The position numbers and the translations under genes are program-made. 64,000 nt of DNA from Amycolatopsis sp. CA-128772 (lineage in GTDB: Bacteria > Actinomycetota > Actinomycetes > Mycobacteriales > Pseudonocardiaceae): positions 1 to 64,000 of the forward strand of contig NZ_PPHG01000007.1 in NCBI RefSeq assembly GCF_002904295.1, in the 5' to 3' direction. Below the pieces are notes generated by a model that saw only the letters and a list, made by a program, of their open reading frames with translations, was not told the origin of the DNA and made no database searches. Positions 7,730 to 16,519 of this stretch are shown piece after piece. How positions within the stretch are numbered: the stretch's first letter is position 1; each line of letters opens with the position of its first letter.

Positions 7730-8575
7730 TCAGGAAGGCCGGAACCGGATTCGGGTGCCCGGCCGAGCCTGCGCGAGGGCGCTCAACGCGGCCGTCTTCA
7801 CGACGGCGGCGACGGGGTAGCCGCCGGTCGTCGGGTGGTCGGCGAGGAACACCACCGGCAGCCCGCTCGGCGGCACCTGGATCGCGCCGGTGACGACGCC
7901 TTCGCTGGGCAGCTCGCCGTCGACCGCCCGGCGCAGCGGCGTCCCGTCGAGGCGCAGGCCGACGCGGTTCGACTCGGCCGTCACCGTCCACCACGCCGAG
8001 AGCCCGCGGGCCGGGTCGTCGAACCAGTCGTCACGCGGGCCGAGCGTCACGGGCACCACGAGCTCGGGCGGCGCCGGGACGGGCACGACGACGTCCGCGC
8101 CGGCGGGGGTCCCGGGCCTGCCGAGCGGGAGGACGTCTCCGGCGCGCAACGGCGGCGGGCCGATGCCGGACAGAACGTCCCGGGACCGGCTGCCCAGCAC
8201 CGGCTCCACCGCGATCCCGCCGGAGACGGCCAGGTAGCAGCGCAGCCCCGCCGACGGCGTGCCCAGCGTCAGCGTCCGTCCCGCGCGGACGGCCAGCGGC
8301 GCGTGGGAACCCGCGGGCCGGCCGTCGACGCGGACGTCGACCGCCGGGCCGGTGACCGCCACCGTCACCGCGGCCGTGAACCGGACGGCGAGGCCGCCGA
8401 GCAGGGCTTCGATCCCGGCGGCGTCCTCGGCGTTGCCCACGAGCCGGTTCGCCAGCCGCAGCGATGCCGGGTCGAGCGCACCCGAAGGCGCGACGCCAAG
8501 GTGGGCGTAACCGGGCCGGCCCAGGTCCTGGACCAGCGCATACCGGCCCGGATCGAGCACCTCCAGGCGCCTCAC
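7730..8575 (-). CDS. pxpC: 5-oxoprolinase subunit C (biotin-dependent carboxyltransferase family, KipA-like)
   Basis: 281 residues with the PxpC/KipA start VLDPGRYALVQDLGRPGYAHLGV followed by SGALDP and a C-terminal SGLPVVFLADHPTTGGYPV motif typical of the family. With PxpA and PxpB it forms the ATP-dependent 5-oxoprolinase that turns toxic 5-oxoproline into glutamate. The GTG at 8575 overlaps the pxpB stop (GTGA), so the two are coupled. PxpA (LamB/YcsF family) is not in the window. That is unusual, as the three genes normally travel together. Confidence 0.9.
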   Translation of the reverse strand: MRRLEVLDPGRYALVQDLGRPGYAHLGVAPSGALDPASLRLANRLVGNAEDAAGIEALLGGLAVRFTAAVTVAVTGPAVDVRVDGRPAGSHAPLAVRAGRTLTLGTPSAGLRCYLAVSGGIAVEPVLGSRSRDVLSGIGPPPLRAGDVLPLGRPGTPAGADVVVPVPAPPELVVPVTLGPRDDWFDDPARGLSAWWTVTAESNRVGLRLDGTPLRRAVDGELPSEGVVTGAIQVPPSGLPVVFLADHPTTGGYPVAAVVKTAALSALAQARPGTRIRFRPS

Positions 8576-9168
8576 CGGACGCTCCGGAAGCGCACGCGGT
8601 CCCCGGGCGCGAACAGCGCGGGCGGGTCCGCGTGCGGGTCGAACAGCGTCGCCGACGTGTGCCCGAGCAGCCGCCAGCCGCCCGGCGACTCGCGCGGGTA
8701 GACGCCGGTGAACTCGCCGGCGAGCCCGACCGACCCGGCCGAGACGCGGGTCCGCGGCGTCTCCAGGCGAGGCTGCCGCAGCGGCGAAGGAAGGCCGGTC
8801 AGGTAACCGAAACCGGGCGCGAAGCCGGTGAACGCGACCGTGTAGAGGGCTTCGGTGTGCAGGTCGACCACGGCGTCCGTGGAGAGCCCGGCGTCGGAGG
8901 CGACCAGGGCGAGGTCTTCGCCGTCGTAGCGGACGTCGAGGATCACTTCGCGCGGCTCGTCCGCGGGCGGGTGCGCGAGGTCGGCGTCTTCGAGCAGGGC
9001 GCGCACGGCCGCGACCCCGCCGACGACCAGCAGGCTGCGCGCGCCGGGCACGAGGTCGACCACCCCGGCCGGACGCGCGGCCAGCACGGTGGCGTGGGCG
9101 GCCCGCATCTGGTCGAGCGAGTCGCAGTCCAGCAGGGCGGCGTCCTCGCCACACCGCCGCCAGCGCAC
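8572..9168 (-). CDS. pxpB: 5-oxoprolinase subunit B (KipI-like)
   Basis: 198 residues, the usual size. It shows the family block FTGFAPGFGYLTGLP, the PRLETPRTRVSAGSVGLAG segment with the conserved Pro-Arg-x-Arg-Val-x-x-Gly-Ser-Val-Gly, and TGVYPRESPGGWRLLGHT. PxpB provides the ATP-linked half of the 5-oxoprolinase reaction with PxpC. The GTG at 9168 is the only start close to the first conserved residues and lies 5 bases after the nitrobindin stop, so it is cotranscribed with that gene. It is coupled to pxpC downstream. Confidence 0.9.
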   Translation of the reverse strand: MRWRRCGEDAALLDCDSLDQMRAAHATVLAARPAGVVDLVPGARSLLVVGGVAAVRALLEDADLAHPPADEPREVILDVRYDGEDLALVASDAGLSTDAVVDLHTEALYTVAFTGFAPGFGYLTGLPSPLRQPRLETPRTRVSAGSVGLAGEFTGVYPRESPGGWRLLGHTSATLFDPHADPPALFAPGDRVRFRSVR

Positions 9169-9173
9169 GGGCG

Positions 9174-9788
9174 TCAGCCGGCGACGCGGTGCAGCAGGGC
9201 CGAGGTGTGCGGCTGCATGTCCTGGCCGACCATCGCCCGCTCCTCGACGTAGCCGAGGGAGCCTTCGATCAGGCCGTACAGACGCTGGGCCGCGGTGACG
9301 TCCTTGGCCGTGGCCGTGCGGACCACCGCGTCGGTGCCGAGCTCCCACGACGTCTGGTTGCGCGGCTTGCCGTAGTACAGCTCGACGATGCCGGTGTTGT
9401 GCGTGAGCAGCAGCTCGATCGTGTCGTCCGCCTGCGGCCGCCAGAACCCGGACTCGCGGGCGGCGGGGCGGATGACGTTGCCGTCGTCGTCCAGCAGCCA
9501 CGCGCGGGACTCGTGGATCAGGAACGGGCGGCCGTCGTGCGAGATCGTCAGCTGCTGCGCGAACTTGCGCGGGCCGTCGATGGTCGGGTAATCGACCTCG
9601 CCCTCACCGCGCCACACGCCGACGAGCGGCAGCAGCGCCAGGCAGGCGTCGTTGAGGTTCGGCCCCTCACGCAGGTTCGCCGTGTCGTTGGGGATGGGCA
9701 GGTCGTCCCACAGCGGGAGGTTGCGGGCGCGGGTGCTCTCCGCGCGCCTCTCCGCTGCCACGATGGCTTCGTCGCCGCTGGCGGTCAT
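9174..9788 (-). CDS. Nitrobindin family heme-binding beta-barrel protein
   Basis: 204 residues with the FABP-like barrel signature GVWRGEGEV (GxWxGxG) near residue 57 and a C-terminal MQPHTSALLHRV stretch containing the likely proximal His ligand. Family members bind ferric heme, react with peroxynitrite and NO, and are found as Rv0813c in M. tuberculosis in the same gene order. The N-terminal about 45 residues are an extension before the barrel. It starts 3 bases after a tiny membrane-peptide gene and ends 5 bases before pxpB, suggesting one transcript. Confidence 0.9.
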   Translation of the reverse strand: MTASGDEAIVAAERRAESTRARNLPLWDDLPIPNDTANLREGPNLNDACLALLPLVGVWRGEGEVDYPTIDGPRKFAQQLTISHDGRPFLIHESRAWLLDDDGNVIRPAARESGFWRPQADDTIELLLTHNTGIVELYYGKPRNQTSWELGTDAVVRTATAKDVTAAQRLYGLIEGSLGYVEERAMVGQDMQPHTSALLHRVAG

Positions 9789-9791
9789 GGG

Positions 9792-9890
9792 TCAGCGCTG
9801 GTCCGCGTACAGCCGGTAGACGACGTACACGGCGAACCAGGTGATGGCCACGCCCGCGAGGACCAGCAAGGTCGTAAACAGTGCTTCCAC
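9792..9890 (-). CDS. Small single-pass membrane protein (32 residues)
   Basis: Reading from a GTG at 9890 gives a 32-residue peptide with one strongly hydrophobic helix (LLVLAGVAITWFAVYVVY) and a short basic/polar tail (RLYADQR). It ends 3 bases before the nitrobindin start, so it is probably the first gene of that operon. Third positions are nearly all G/C. Tiny membrane peptides of this type are widespread in actinobacteria, and I know of no function. About 90 bp upstream lies the terminator of the next operon. Confidence 0.65.
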   Translation of the reverse strand: MEALFTTLLVLAGVAITWFAVYVVYRLYADQR

Positions 9891-9978
9891 GCCCCGCAGA
9901 ATAGTCCGCCCGTCCGGGAACGGCCCTGCGCAGGGTCGCCGCGGTGAGCACAGTCACCGCTTCGGGACGCCTGGAACG

Positions 9979-10018
9979 CCGTGAAGGCCTCCCTGCCGGA
10001 GCAGGAAGGCCTTCACGG
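9979..10018 (-). terminator. Strong hairpin terminator after sseC
   Basis: An 18-bp stem with one mismatch (arms 9979-9996 and 10001-10018) and a CGGA loop, built from CCGTGAAGGCCT and its complement. It begins 11 bases after the sseC stop and closes the sulfurtransferase operon. The near-perfect symmetry would also let it work from the other strand. Confidence 0.8.
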
Positions 10019-10028
10019 GGAACGAGCG

Positions 10029-10340
10029 TCAGGCGACGGAGATGGCCAGCTGGTGCAGGCCGGGGCCCTCCGCGGTGACGGAGGCTTCGCCGTTGCCGGT
10101 GCGGTGCAGGGCGCGGACCGTCCAGTCGCCCGGCGCCGCGTAGAAGCGGAAGTCGCCGTCGGCCGACGAGACGACCTCGCCGGTGAAGTCGCCGCCGCCG
10201 TCCAGGAGCCGGACGAACGCGCCGCCGACCGGCCCGTTCGCGCCGGTCACCTTGCCGGCGAGCACGACCTGCCCGCGCGTGTCGTAGTCCGCCGGCGTGG
10301 CCTCCTGGACCGGTGCGCCGCAGCTGTCGTCAACCGCCAT
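10029..10340 (-). CDS. sseC: DUF1416 / SseC family protein
   Basis: 103 residues. The core VLAGKVTGANGPVGGAFVRLLDGGGDFTGEV is a carboxypeptidase-regulatory-like beta-sandwich (DUF1416). SseC always sits behind a thiosulfate sulfurtransferase in actinobacteria (Rv0814c beside Rv0815c) and is presumed to work with it in sulphur transfer, though its chemistry is not established. The N-terminus contains one Cys (DDSCGAP). Its ATG overlaps the sseA stop (TGATG at 10338-10342), so expression is coupled. Confidence 0.88.
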   Translation of the reverse strand: MAVDDSCGAPVQEATPADYDTRGQVVLAGKVTGANGPVGGAFVRLLDGGGDFTGEVVSSADGDFRFYAAPGDWTVRALHRTGNGEASVTAEGPGLHQLAISVA

Positions 10341-11176
10341 CACTTGGCTCCCAACTCGACCGGCACGCCGACGAGCGAGCCGTATTCCGTCCATGACCCG
10401 TCGTAGTTCTTGACGTCCTCGTAGCCCAGCAGCTCGTGGAGCGCGAACCACGCGATCGAGGAGCGCTCGCCGATGCGGCAGTAGGCGATGGTGCCCTTGC
10501 CCTCGTCGATGCCCTCGTCCTTGTAGAGCTCCTTGATCTCTTCCTCGGTCTTGAAGGTGCCGTCTTCGTTGGCGACCTTCGCCCACGGCACGTTCAGCGC
10601 GCCGGGGATGTGGCCGGGAACCTGGGACTGCTCCTGCGGCAGGTGCGCCGGGGCGAGCAGCTTGCCGGAGAACTCGTCCGGCGAACGCACGTCGACGAAG
10701 TTCTTCGAGCCGATCGACTGGACGACCTCGTCGCGGAACGCGCGCAGCGAGAGGTCCTGGTCCTGCGCCCGGTACTCGGTGCGGTCGCGCTTGACCTCGT
10801 CGGAGTTCAGCTCACGGCCGTCGAGCTCCCACTTCTTGCGGCCGCCGTCGAGCAGCTTGACGTTCTCGTGGCCGTACAGCTTGAAGTACCAGTACGCGTA
10901 CGCGGCGAACCAGTTGTTGTTGCCGCCGTAGAGGACCACGAGGTCGTCGTTGGAGATGCCCTTCTCCGAGAGGAGCTTCTCGAAGCCCTCCTTGGAGACG
11001 AAGTCGCGGCGCACCCCGTCCTGCAGGTCGTTCCGCCAGTCGAACTTCACCGCGCCCCGGATGTGGCCGGCGTCGTAGGCGGTGGTGTCCTCGTCGACCT
11101 CGGCGAACACGACGCCGGGGGTGTCCAGGTTCTCCTCGGCCCACTGGGTGGTGACCAGGACGTCTTCACGGCTCAT
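10340..11176 (-). CDS. sseA: Thiosulfate sulfurtransferase (rhodanese), SseA/CysA2 type
   Basis: 278 residues forming two rhodanese domains. The C-terminal one is active: the loop YCRIGERSS contains the persulfide-carrying Cys in the CRIGERS sequence shared with mycobacterial CysA2. The N-terminal domain has the DAGHIRGA and VLYGG motifs of an inactive rhodanese. It transfers sulphane sulphur from thiosulfate to cyanide or cellular thiols in the cytosol. It lies between the DUF4395 gene (27 bases upstream) and sseC (overlapping), downstream of a Cys-containing leader peptide. Confidence 0.93.
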   Translation of the reverse strand: MSREDVLVTTQWAEENLDTPGVVFAEVDEDTTAYDAGHIRGAVKFDWRNDLQDGVRRDFVSKEGFEKLLSEKGISNDDLVVLYGGNNNWFAAYAYWYFKLYGHENVKLLDGGRKKWELDGRELNSDEVKRDRTEYRAQDQDLSLRAFRDEVVQSIGSKNFVDVRSPDEFSGKLLAPAHLPQEQSQVPGHIPGALNVPWAKVANEDGTFKTEEEIKELYKDEGIDEGKGTIAYCRIGERSSIAWFALHELLGYEDVKNYDGSWTEYGSLVGVPVELGAK

Positions 11177-11203
11177 GGACAGAACTCTCTTTCTGGTTGT
11201 TCT

Positions 11204-11635
11204 TCAGGACGCGCGGGCGGGCGTGAAGCGTTTGATGAGCAAGTACATTTCGCAGCCGAGGCAGAAGTTGAAGGCCGCGTTGAGGAAAGCCGCGAAGAGC
11301 GCGAACGCCGTCGCGACGATGCCGAGCGGGGTGATCCCGACGGCGAAGCCGACCGTGCCGACCAGGGCGAACACGAACCCGACGGCTTGGGCGAACCGCA
11401 GCGGTGCCGCGTCCTCGCGCTCGGAGGTCGGGCCGAGCCGCGGGGCCACCAGCGTTCGGTAGAGGATCGAGTACGGCGCCGGCTTCAGGCCGACGAACGC
11501 GCCGATGGCGAAGACGACGGTCTGGACCGCCAGCAGCGGCCACCACTCGGTGACCAGCACGACCGCGAGCACGATCGTGGTCAGGATGGCGGCGAACCGC
11601 GGGCCTCGCGGGTCGACGGCCGGTCCGGCGGGCAT
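11204..11635 (-). CDS. DUF4395 integral membrane protein
   Basis: 143 residues, with four predicted membrane helices. The start VDPRGPRFAA and the end FNFCLGCEMYLLIKR are typical of DUF4395, and the two Cys in CLGCEMY may bind sulphur or metal. It is regularly linked with thioredoxins and sulfurtransferases, so a role in sulphur-compound transport or redox is a fair inference. The ATG at 11635 has an excellent GGAGGA site 5 bases upstream; a longer reading from 11692 is possible but lacks one. It forms an operon with sseA and sseC. Confidence 0.85.
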   Translation of the reverse strand: MPAGPAVDPRGPRFAAILTTIVLAVVLVTEWWPLLAVQTVVFAIGAFVGLKPAPYSILYRTLVAPRLGPTSEREDAAPLRFAQAVGFVFALVGTVGFAVGITPLGIVATAFALFAAFLNAAFNFCLGCEMYLLIKRFTPARAS

Positions 11636-11719
11636 TCGTTCCTCCAGCTGGAGCTCCAGGGGGTGCGTGCGAACGGCACGCGTCAGCAGCATCAGGGCCG
11701 GCTGGGTCGCCGGCGTCGG

Positions 11720-11818
11720 TCAGCGCCGGACGGTGGGAACGCGACACAGGCTGCTGCGGACGCGGCAGAGGTCGACGGCACGCCGCTGCGTCAGAAAGAA
11801 GGTGGTCAGCCCGGTCAC
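11720..11818 (-). CDS. Cysteine-containing leader peptide of the sulfurtransferase operon
   Basis: A GTG-initiated 32-residue ORF. The sequence (MTGLTTFFLTQRRAVDLCRV, then RSSLCR) resembles the short actinobacterial 'putative leader peptides' found before sulphur-metabolism genes, with a conserved QRRxVDLCR core and Cys at 18 and 25. In mycobacteria such peptides make expression of downstream sulphur genes depend on cysteine supply. It ends 84 bases before the DUF4395 start. Scarce cysteinyl-tRNA would stall ribosomes at the two Cys codons and change folding or translation of the leader. The mechanism here is inferred; the peptide is seen directly. Confidence 0.75.
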   Translation of the reverse strand: MTGLTTFFLTQRRAVDLCRVRSSLCRVPTVRR

Positions 11819-11861
11819 GGGTGCGAGGGTACCCAGTGCTCCCTCAGGGTGGGAACCACGT

Positions 11862-12329
11862 TCATACCTTGGGACGATTCCCAAGAACCGGGACAACGCC
11901 TGGTCGGGACGTCCGGGTCGTGAGATGCGGCTGCAGAGCGGCCAGCAGTTCGGGGCCCTTGGGGACGCCGCCGACGCGCAGCAGCTCCCGGCCGTCCGGG
12001 GTCAGCGCGATCGTGGTCGGCGTCCGCAGCACCGACAGCGACTGCGCGACCTCCGGCTGGTTCGTGACGTCGAGCTCGACGTGGTGCAGGCCGGCCGTCC
12101 GCTCGGCCAGGGGCGCCAGCACGGCCTTCGCGTGCCGGCAGGGCGCGCAGAAGGTGGTGGAGATCTGGACCAGCGTCACCGCGGACGCCGGGTCGAGCAC
12201 GTCGGTGACGGGGGTGGGCAGCTCACGGGCCGGCTTGGCGTCCCGGACCCGGCCGTTGCGCACGCGCAGCAGCAGGCCGACCGCCCCGGCAGCCACCAGC
12301 GTCGCCACGAGCACCCACAGTCCCGTCAC
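11862..12329 (-). CDS. Membrane-anchored thioredoxin-family protein
   Basis: 155 residues. One N-terminal membrane helix (LWVLVATLVAAGAVGLLL) is followed by a thioredoxin fold with the active site TFCAPCRHAK, where CAPC is a variant of the classical CGPC, and the cis-Pro segment LRTPTTIAL. It is likely a thiol-disulfide reductase facing the cell surface. It corresponds to ThiX (Rv0816c) in the mycobacterial order. GTG start at 12329, 11 bases after the lmeA stop, so the two share a transcript. Confidence 0.88.
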   Translation of the reverse strand: MTGLWVLVATLVAAGAVGLLLRVRNGRVRDAKPARELPTPVTDVLDPASAVTLVQISTTFCAPCRHAKAVLAPLAERTAGLHHVELDVTNQPEVAQSLSVLRTPTTIALTPDGRELLRVGGVPKGPELLAALQPHLTTRTSRPGVVPVLGNRPKV

Positions 12330-12340
12330 CGCACCGCTCC

Positions 12341-13240
12341 CTACTTGCTCAGGTCCGCGAAGGACACGTTCGCCGCTTCGCCCTTGATCGTCACCGATCC
12401 GCTCTGCACCCGCACGCCGGTCGGGGTGACCGACAGCGGGAGGTCCTTCGTGCTGATCGACGCGTTGAAGTTCGGCATCAGCACCTTCTGCACCGCCTGC
12501 GGGACGACCGTCGTCTCCTGGTTGTTCCCGAACTGCAGGCGCTTGGGGAGGAAGTTGATCGTGCCCTTGGCCGCGTCCGCCTCGATCATCGCGAAACAGA
12601 AGATTTCCAGATCCTTGCCCGCGAACTGAAGGTGTCCCGAAATGCGGACACCGGTGCTCGACTCGTCCTGGTCGGCCTGGCCCTCGGTGGTCTTCGTCGG
12701 GGTCGGCGTGGGCTCGCTCTGGCCGCTGTCGCCGTTCTGGACGTACTCGGTGGTCGACGGCTCGATCCGCAGGTCCTTGATCTTGTCCAGCGGGGACAGC
12801 CGGGCCAGGTCGGCGGCCTTGATGGTGACCGAGCCGGTCAGCTTGCCGATGGTGATCGCCTTCGTGTTGCCGTTCGTGATGTCCGACAGCGGCGCCTTGA
12901 CGTCCTCGAGCTCGGCGTTCACCGCGACGTCCTGCAGCTTGTCGGCGACCGGGATGCCGGCGGCGGCCACGCTGATGTGGCTGTAGTCACCGCCGAGCGC
13001 CTGCGTGAGGAACGGGAAGCCGTGGATCGTGACCGACGGGTCGTCGTTCAGCTGGAGCTGGGTGCGCGCCTTCTGGGAGATCAGGTGCTCGGCGTAGGCG
13101 GCGGCTCCGAAATCGGCGCCGACCAGCAGCAGCACCAGCACGACGAGGGCGATCACCCAGCGCCGGGCGCGGCGGCCGCGGCGTCGTGCGTCCGGCCTCG
13201 GTGCGGGTCGGTCGTCCCGGGTCACGGGCCTGCTCACCAT
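12341..13240 (-). CDS. lmeA: LmeA-like phospholipid-binding protein (DUF2993)
   Basis: 299 residues. A basic N-terminus (RRRGRRARRW) precedes a membrane anchor (VIALVVLVLLLVGADFGAAA) and an extracytoplasmic BPI-like DUF2993 domain (SVTIHGFPFLTQALGGDYSH). In mycobacteria LmeA (Rv0817c) binds phospholipids and supports lipomannan elongation. A Thr/Pro/Glu-rich insertion near residue 190-210 is unusual. I prefer the ATG at 13240, which has AGGAG 10 bases upstream, over a GTG at 13270. It is divergent from glnR; the roughly 150 bp between them should hold both promoters. Confidence 0.85.
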   Translation of the reverse strand: MVSRPVTRDDRPAPRPDARRRGRRARRWVIALVVLVLLLVGADFGAAAYAEHLISQKARTQLQLNDDPSVTIHGFPFLTQALGGDYSHISVAAAGIPVADKLQDVAVNAELEDVKAPLSDITNGNTKAITIGKLTGSVTIKAADLARLSPLDKIKDLRIEPSTTEYVQNGDSGQSEPTPTPTKTTEGQADQDESSTGVRISGHLQFAGKDLEIFCFAMIEADAAKGTINFLPKRLQFGNNQETTVVPQAVQKVLMPNFNASISTKDLPLSVTPTGVRVQSGSVTIKGEAANVSFADLSK

Positions 13241-13290
13241 CGCGTCCGTACTCCTGTTCGTCGGGGACACCCGGGTTTCGCCAGGTGTGA

Positions 13291-14139
<849 letters not shown>

Positions 14140-14206
14140 CGTCCCCACCTTCACCTGGACGCGGCGACAACCGTCGCGTTGCCTCTCCCGCGGGTACGGT
14201 CGCAGG

Positions 14207-15112
14207 GTGACCGGAGAGTGGCGGCAGGAACTGGACCAGAAGCAGCTCGAGGACGTGCGGCGGCTGCTGCTGGCCGTCCGCGAGGCCGACGGGCGGCCCG
14301 AGGTCGAGCCCGCGGGCCCGCTGCCCGGCGAGTTCGACGGCGGTGAGCACCTCGTCGCCTGCATCGAAGGCGAAGTGGTCGGCTACGCGCACGTCGACAC
14401 CACCGGCGACTCCTTCGGGCACCAGGTCGCCGAGCTGTTCGTGCACCCCGCCCACCGCAACCGCGGCTACGGCCTGAAGCTGCTTCAGGCGCTCGACGAG
14501 CGGGCCGCGGTCGGCTTCCGGGTCTGGGCGCACGGCGACCACCCGGCCGCGCAGAAGCTCGCCGTGAAGACCGGCCTCGAGCGCAAGCGCGAGCTGCTGA
14601 TCCTGCACGTCGACGTCGACGTCGAAGGCGCGGACTGGCCGGAGCCGATCCTGCGCGAGGGCGTCTCGCTGCGGACGTTCGTGCCGGGCCAGGACGAGGA
14701 CGCCGTCGTCCGGGTCAACGCACGGGCGTTCGACTGGCACCCCGAGCAGGGCGCGCTGACCGCCGACGACGTCCGCGCCGACGAAGCCCGGTCGTGGTTC
14801 GACGCCGACGGCTTCTTCCTCGCCGAAGAAAACGGCGAGGTCATCGGCTTCCACTGGACGAAGGTGCACGAGCCCACCCCGGGCCGGTTCGGCGGCGAGC
14901 GCGTCGGCGAGGTGTACGTCGTCGGCGTGGACCCGGCCGCGCAGGGCGGCGGGCTCGGGCGGGCGCTCACGCTCGCCGGGCTGCGGTACCTGGCGAGCCG
15001 TGGGCTGCGGCAGATCATCCTGTACGTCGAGGGCGACAACGCACCCGCGCTGGCGGTCTACACCAAGCTCGGGTTTGCCCGTCACGAAACCGACGTCCAG
15101 TACGGTCGGTGA
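14207..15112 (+). CDS. mshD: Mycothiol synthase
   Basis: 301 residues made of two GNAT acetyltransferase domains. Each has an acetyl-CoA loop: VHPAHRNRGYGLKLL in the first and VDPAAQGGGLGRAL in the second, with the C-terminal LGFARHETDVQY typical of MshD. It adds the acetyl group to Cys-GlcN-Ins, the last step in making mycothiol, the actinobacterial thiol buffer. The GTG at 14207 starts at the family N-terminus (TGEWRQELD). It lies 67 bases after glnR, in the order conserved in mycobacteria. Confidence 0.93.
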   Translation: MTGEWRQELDQKQLEDVRRLLLAVREADGRPEVEPAGPLPGEFDGGEHLVACIEGEVVGYAHVDTTGDSFGHQVAELFVHPAHRNRGYGLKLLQALDERAAVGFRVWAHGDHPAAQKLAVKTGLERKRELLILHVDVDVEGADWPEPILREGVSLRTFVPGQDEDAVVRVNARAFDWHPEQGALTADDVRADEARSWFDADGFFLAEENGEVIGFHWTKVHEPTPGRFGGERVGEVYVVGVDPAAQGGGLGRALTLAGLRYLASRGLRQIILYVEGDNAPALAVYTKLGFARHETDVQYGR

Positions 15113-15220
15113 CCACGATGGACGCGGCGCGAACACCTCGTCACGGTGTGCGAACGCGCAGGTCACAGCCGAGACACGGCGCTCTTCCCGGCTAGTAGCA
15201 CTCCTCACATCCCGGGCCTT

Positions 15221-15242
15221 GTTCACTTTCCGTTCATCCGGA
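15221..15242 (+). promoter_or_regulatory. PHO box upstream of pstS
   Basis: Two 11-bp direct-repeat units in tandem, GTTCACTTTCC and GTTCATCCGGA, fit the actinomycete PhoP operator (GTTCAYY-type heptamers spaced exactly 11 bases). It ends 95 bases before the pstS start, a typical position for activation of the pst operon under phosphate starvation. Confidence 0.8.
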
Positions 15243-15337
15243 GAGGGGCGACCGTCCACCAGGGCTGCCTAATGTCCGGATCCGGCGCGGCAGCACGCCG
15301 CGACGACCCGGTCAAGCTCCTGATGGAGGAAACAGCA

Positions 15338-16468
15338 GTGAAGATCATGCGGCCCCTGAGCGCGGTCGGCATCGTGGCGAGCGCCGCTCTCGTGCTCGCC
15401 GCCTGTGGCACTGACCCCGCGGCGTCCAACAGCAGCAGCTCGAACTCGGCTTCGGCGCCCGCTGCGACCGGCACCGCCGACGTGGAGTGCGGTGGCAAGA
15501 GCCCGCTCTCCGCGGAAGGTTCGTCGGCGCAGAAGAACGCCATCGACATCTTCACGCAGCAGTTCAGCAAGAAGTGCGCCGGCCAGCAGGTCAACTACAA
15601 CCCGAGCGGTTCGGGCGCGGGCGTCAAGCAGTTCAACGCCAACCAGATCGACTTCGGCGGCTCGGACTCGCCGATCAAGGACGCCGACGCCGCGGCCGCC
15701 AAGGCCCGCTGCGCCAGCGACGCCTGGAACATCCCGCTGGTCGTCGGCCCGATCGCGGTCGCCTACAAGCTGTCCGGTGTGGACAAGCTGACGCTGACCC
15801 CGTCGGTGACCGCCAAGATCTTCAGCGGCACCGTCACCAAGTGGAACGACCCGGCCATCAAGGGCATCAAGGGCAACGAGAGCCTGAACCTGCCGGACAA
15901 GGCGATCCAGGTCGTCTCCCGCGCCGACGAGTCGGGCACCACCGACAACTTCCAGAAGTACCTGGGCGCCGCGGCGAAGGCCGACTGGACCAAGGGTGCC
16001 GGCAAGAAGTTCAACGGTGGCGTCGGCAACGGTGCGCAGGGCTCCAACGGCGTCGCGACCGCGGTGAAGGCCTCCGACGGCGGCATCACCTACGTCGAGG
16101 GCGCGTTCGCCAAGGACGGCCTGACCCCGGCCCTGATCGACAGCGGCTCCGGCGGTGTCGAGCTCAGCGCGGCGAACGTGGCGAAGTCCCTCGACGCGGC
16201 GAAGTTCCTCAAGGACGGCTCGAACGACCTCGCGCTCGACCTCAACGGCATCTACGCCAGCAACACCCCGGGTGCCTACCCGCTGCTGCTGACGACCTAC
16301 GAGATCGTCTGCTCGAAGTACGCGAACGCGGACGTCGCGAAGGCCGTCAAGGCGTTCCTGACGGTGGCCGCCACCGACGGCCAGCAGCCGCTGTCCGCCA
16401 AGGGCTACGTGCCGATCCCGCAGTCGCTGCAGACCAAGGTCCTGGCCGCCGTCAAGGCGATCTCCTGA
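15338..16468 (+). CDS. pstS: Phosphate ABC transporter substrate-binding lipoprotein PstS
   Basis: 376 residues with a lipoprotein signal ending in LVLAACG (lipobox Cys near residue 24) and a Ser/Ala-rich linker. The mature domain contains the phosphate-binding loops AEGSSAQK, NPSGSGAGVKQF and SRADESGTTDNF. It captures phosphate at the outer face of the membrane for PstCAB. A GTG at 15338 is chosen because GGAGGA lies 6-8 bases upstream and it begins the signal peptide; an ATG at 15272 would add a non-signal extension. It is the first gene of pstSCAB, below a PHO box. Confidence 0.95.
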   Translation: MKIMRPLSAVGIVASAALVLAACGTDPAASNSSSSNSASAPAATGTADVECGGKSPLSAEGSSAQKNAIDIFTQQFSKKCAGQQVNYNPSGSGAGVKQFNANQIDFGGSDSPIKDADAAAAKARCASDAWNIPLVVGPIAVAYKLSGVDKLTLTPSVTAKIFSGTVTKWNDPAIKGIKGNESLNLPDKAIQVVSRADESGTTDNFQKYLGAAAKADWTKGAGKKFNGGVGNGAQGSNGVATAVKASDGGITYVEGAFAKDGLTPALIDSGSGGVELSAANVAKSLDAAKFLKDGSNDLALDLNGIYASNTPGAYPLLLTTYEIVCSKYANADVAKAVKAFLTVAATDGQQPLSAKGYVPIPQSLQTKVLAAVKAIS

Positions 16469-16519
16469 CCTGGCATTGCGACTGACATCCGAGTGATAGA
16501 GGCTGGTCAGAAGTAGCTG

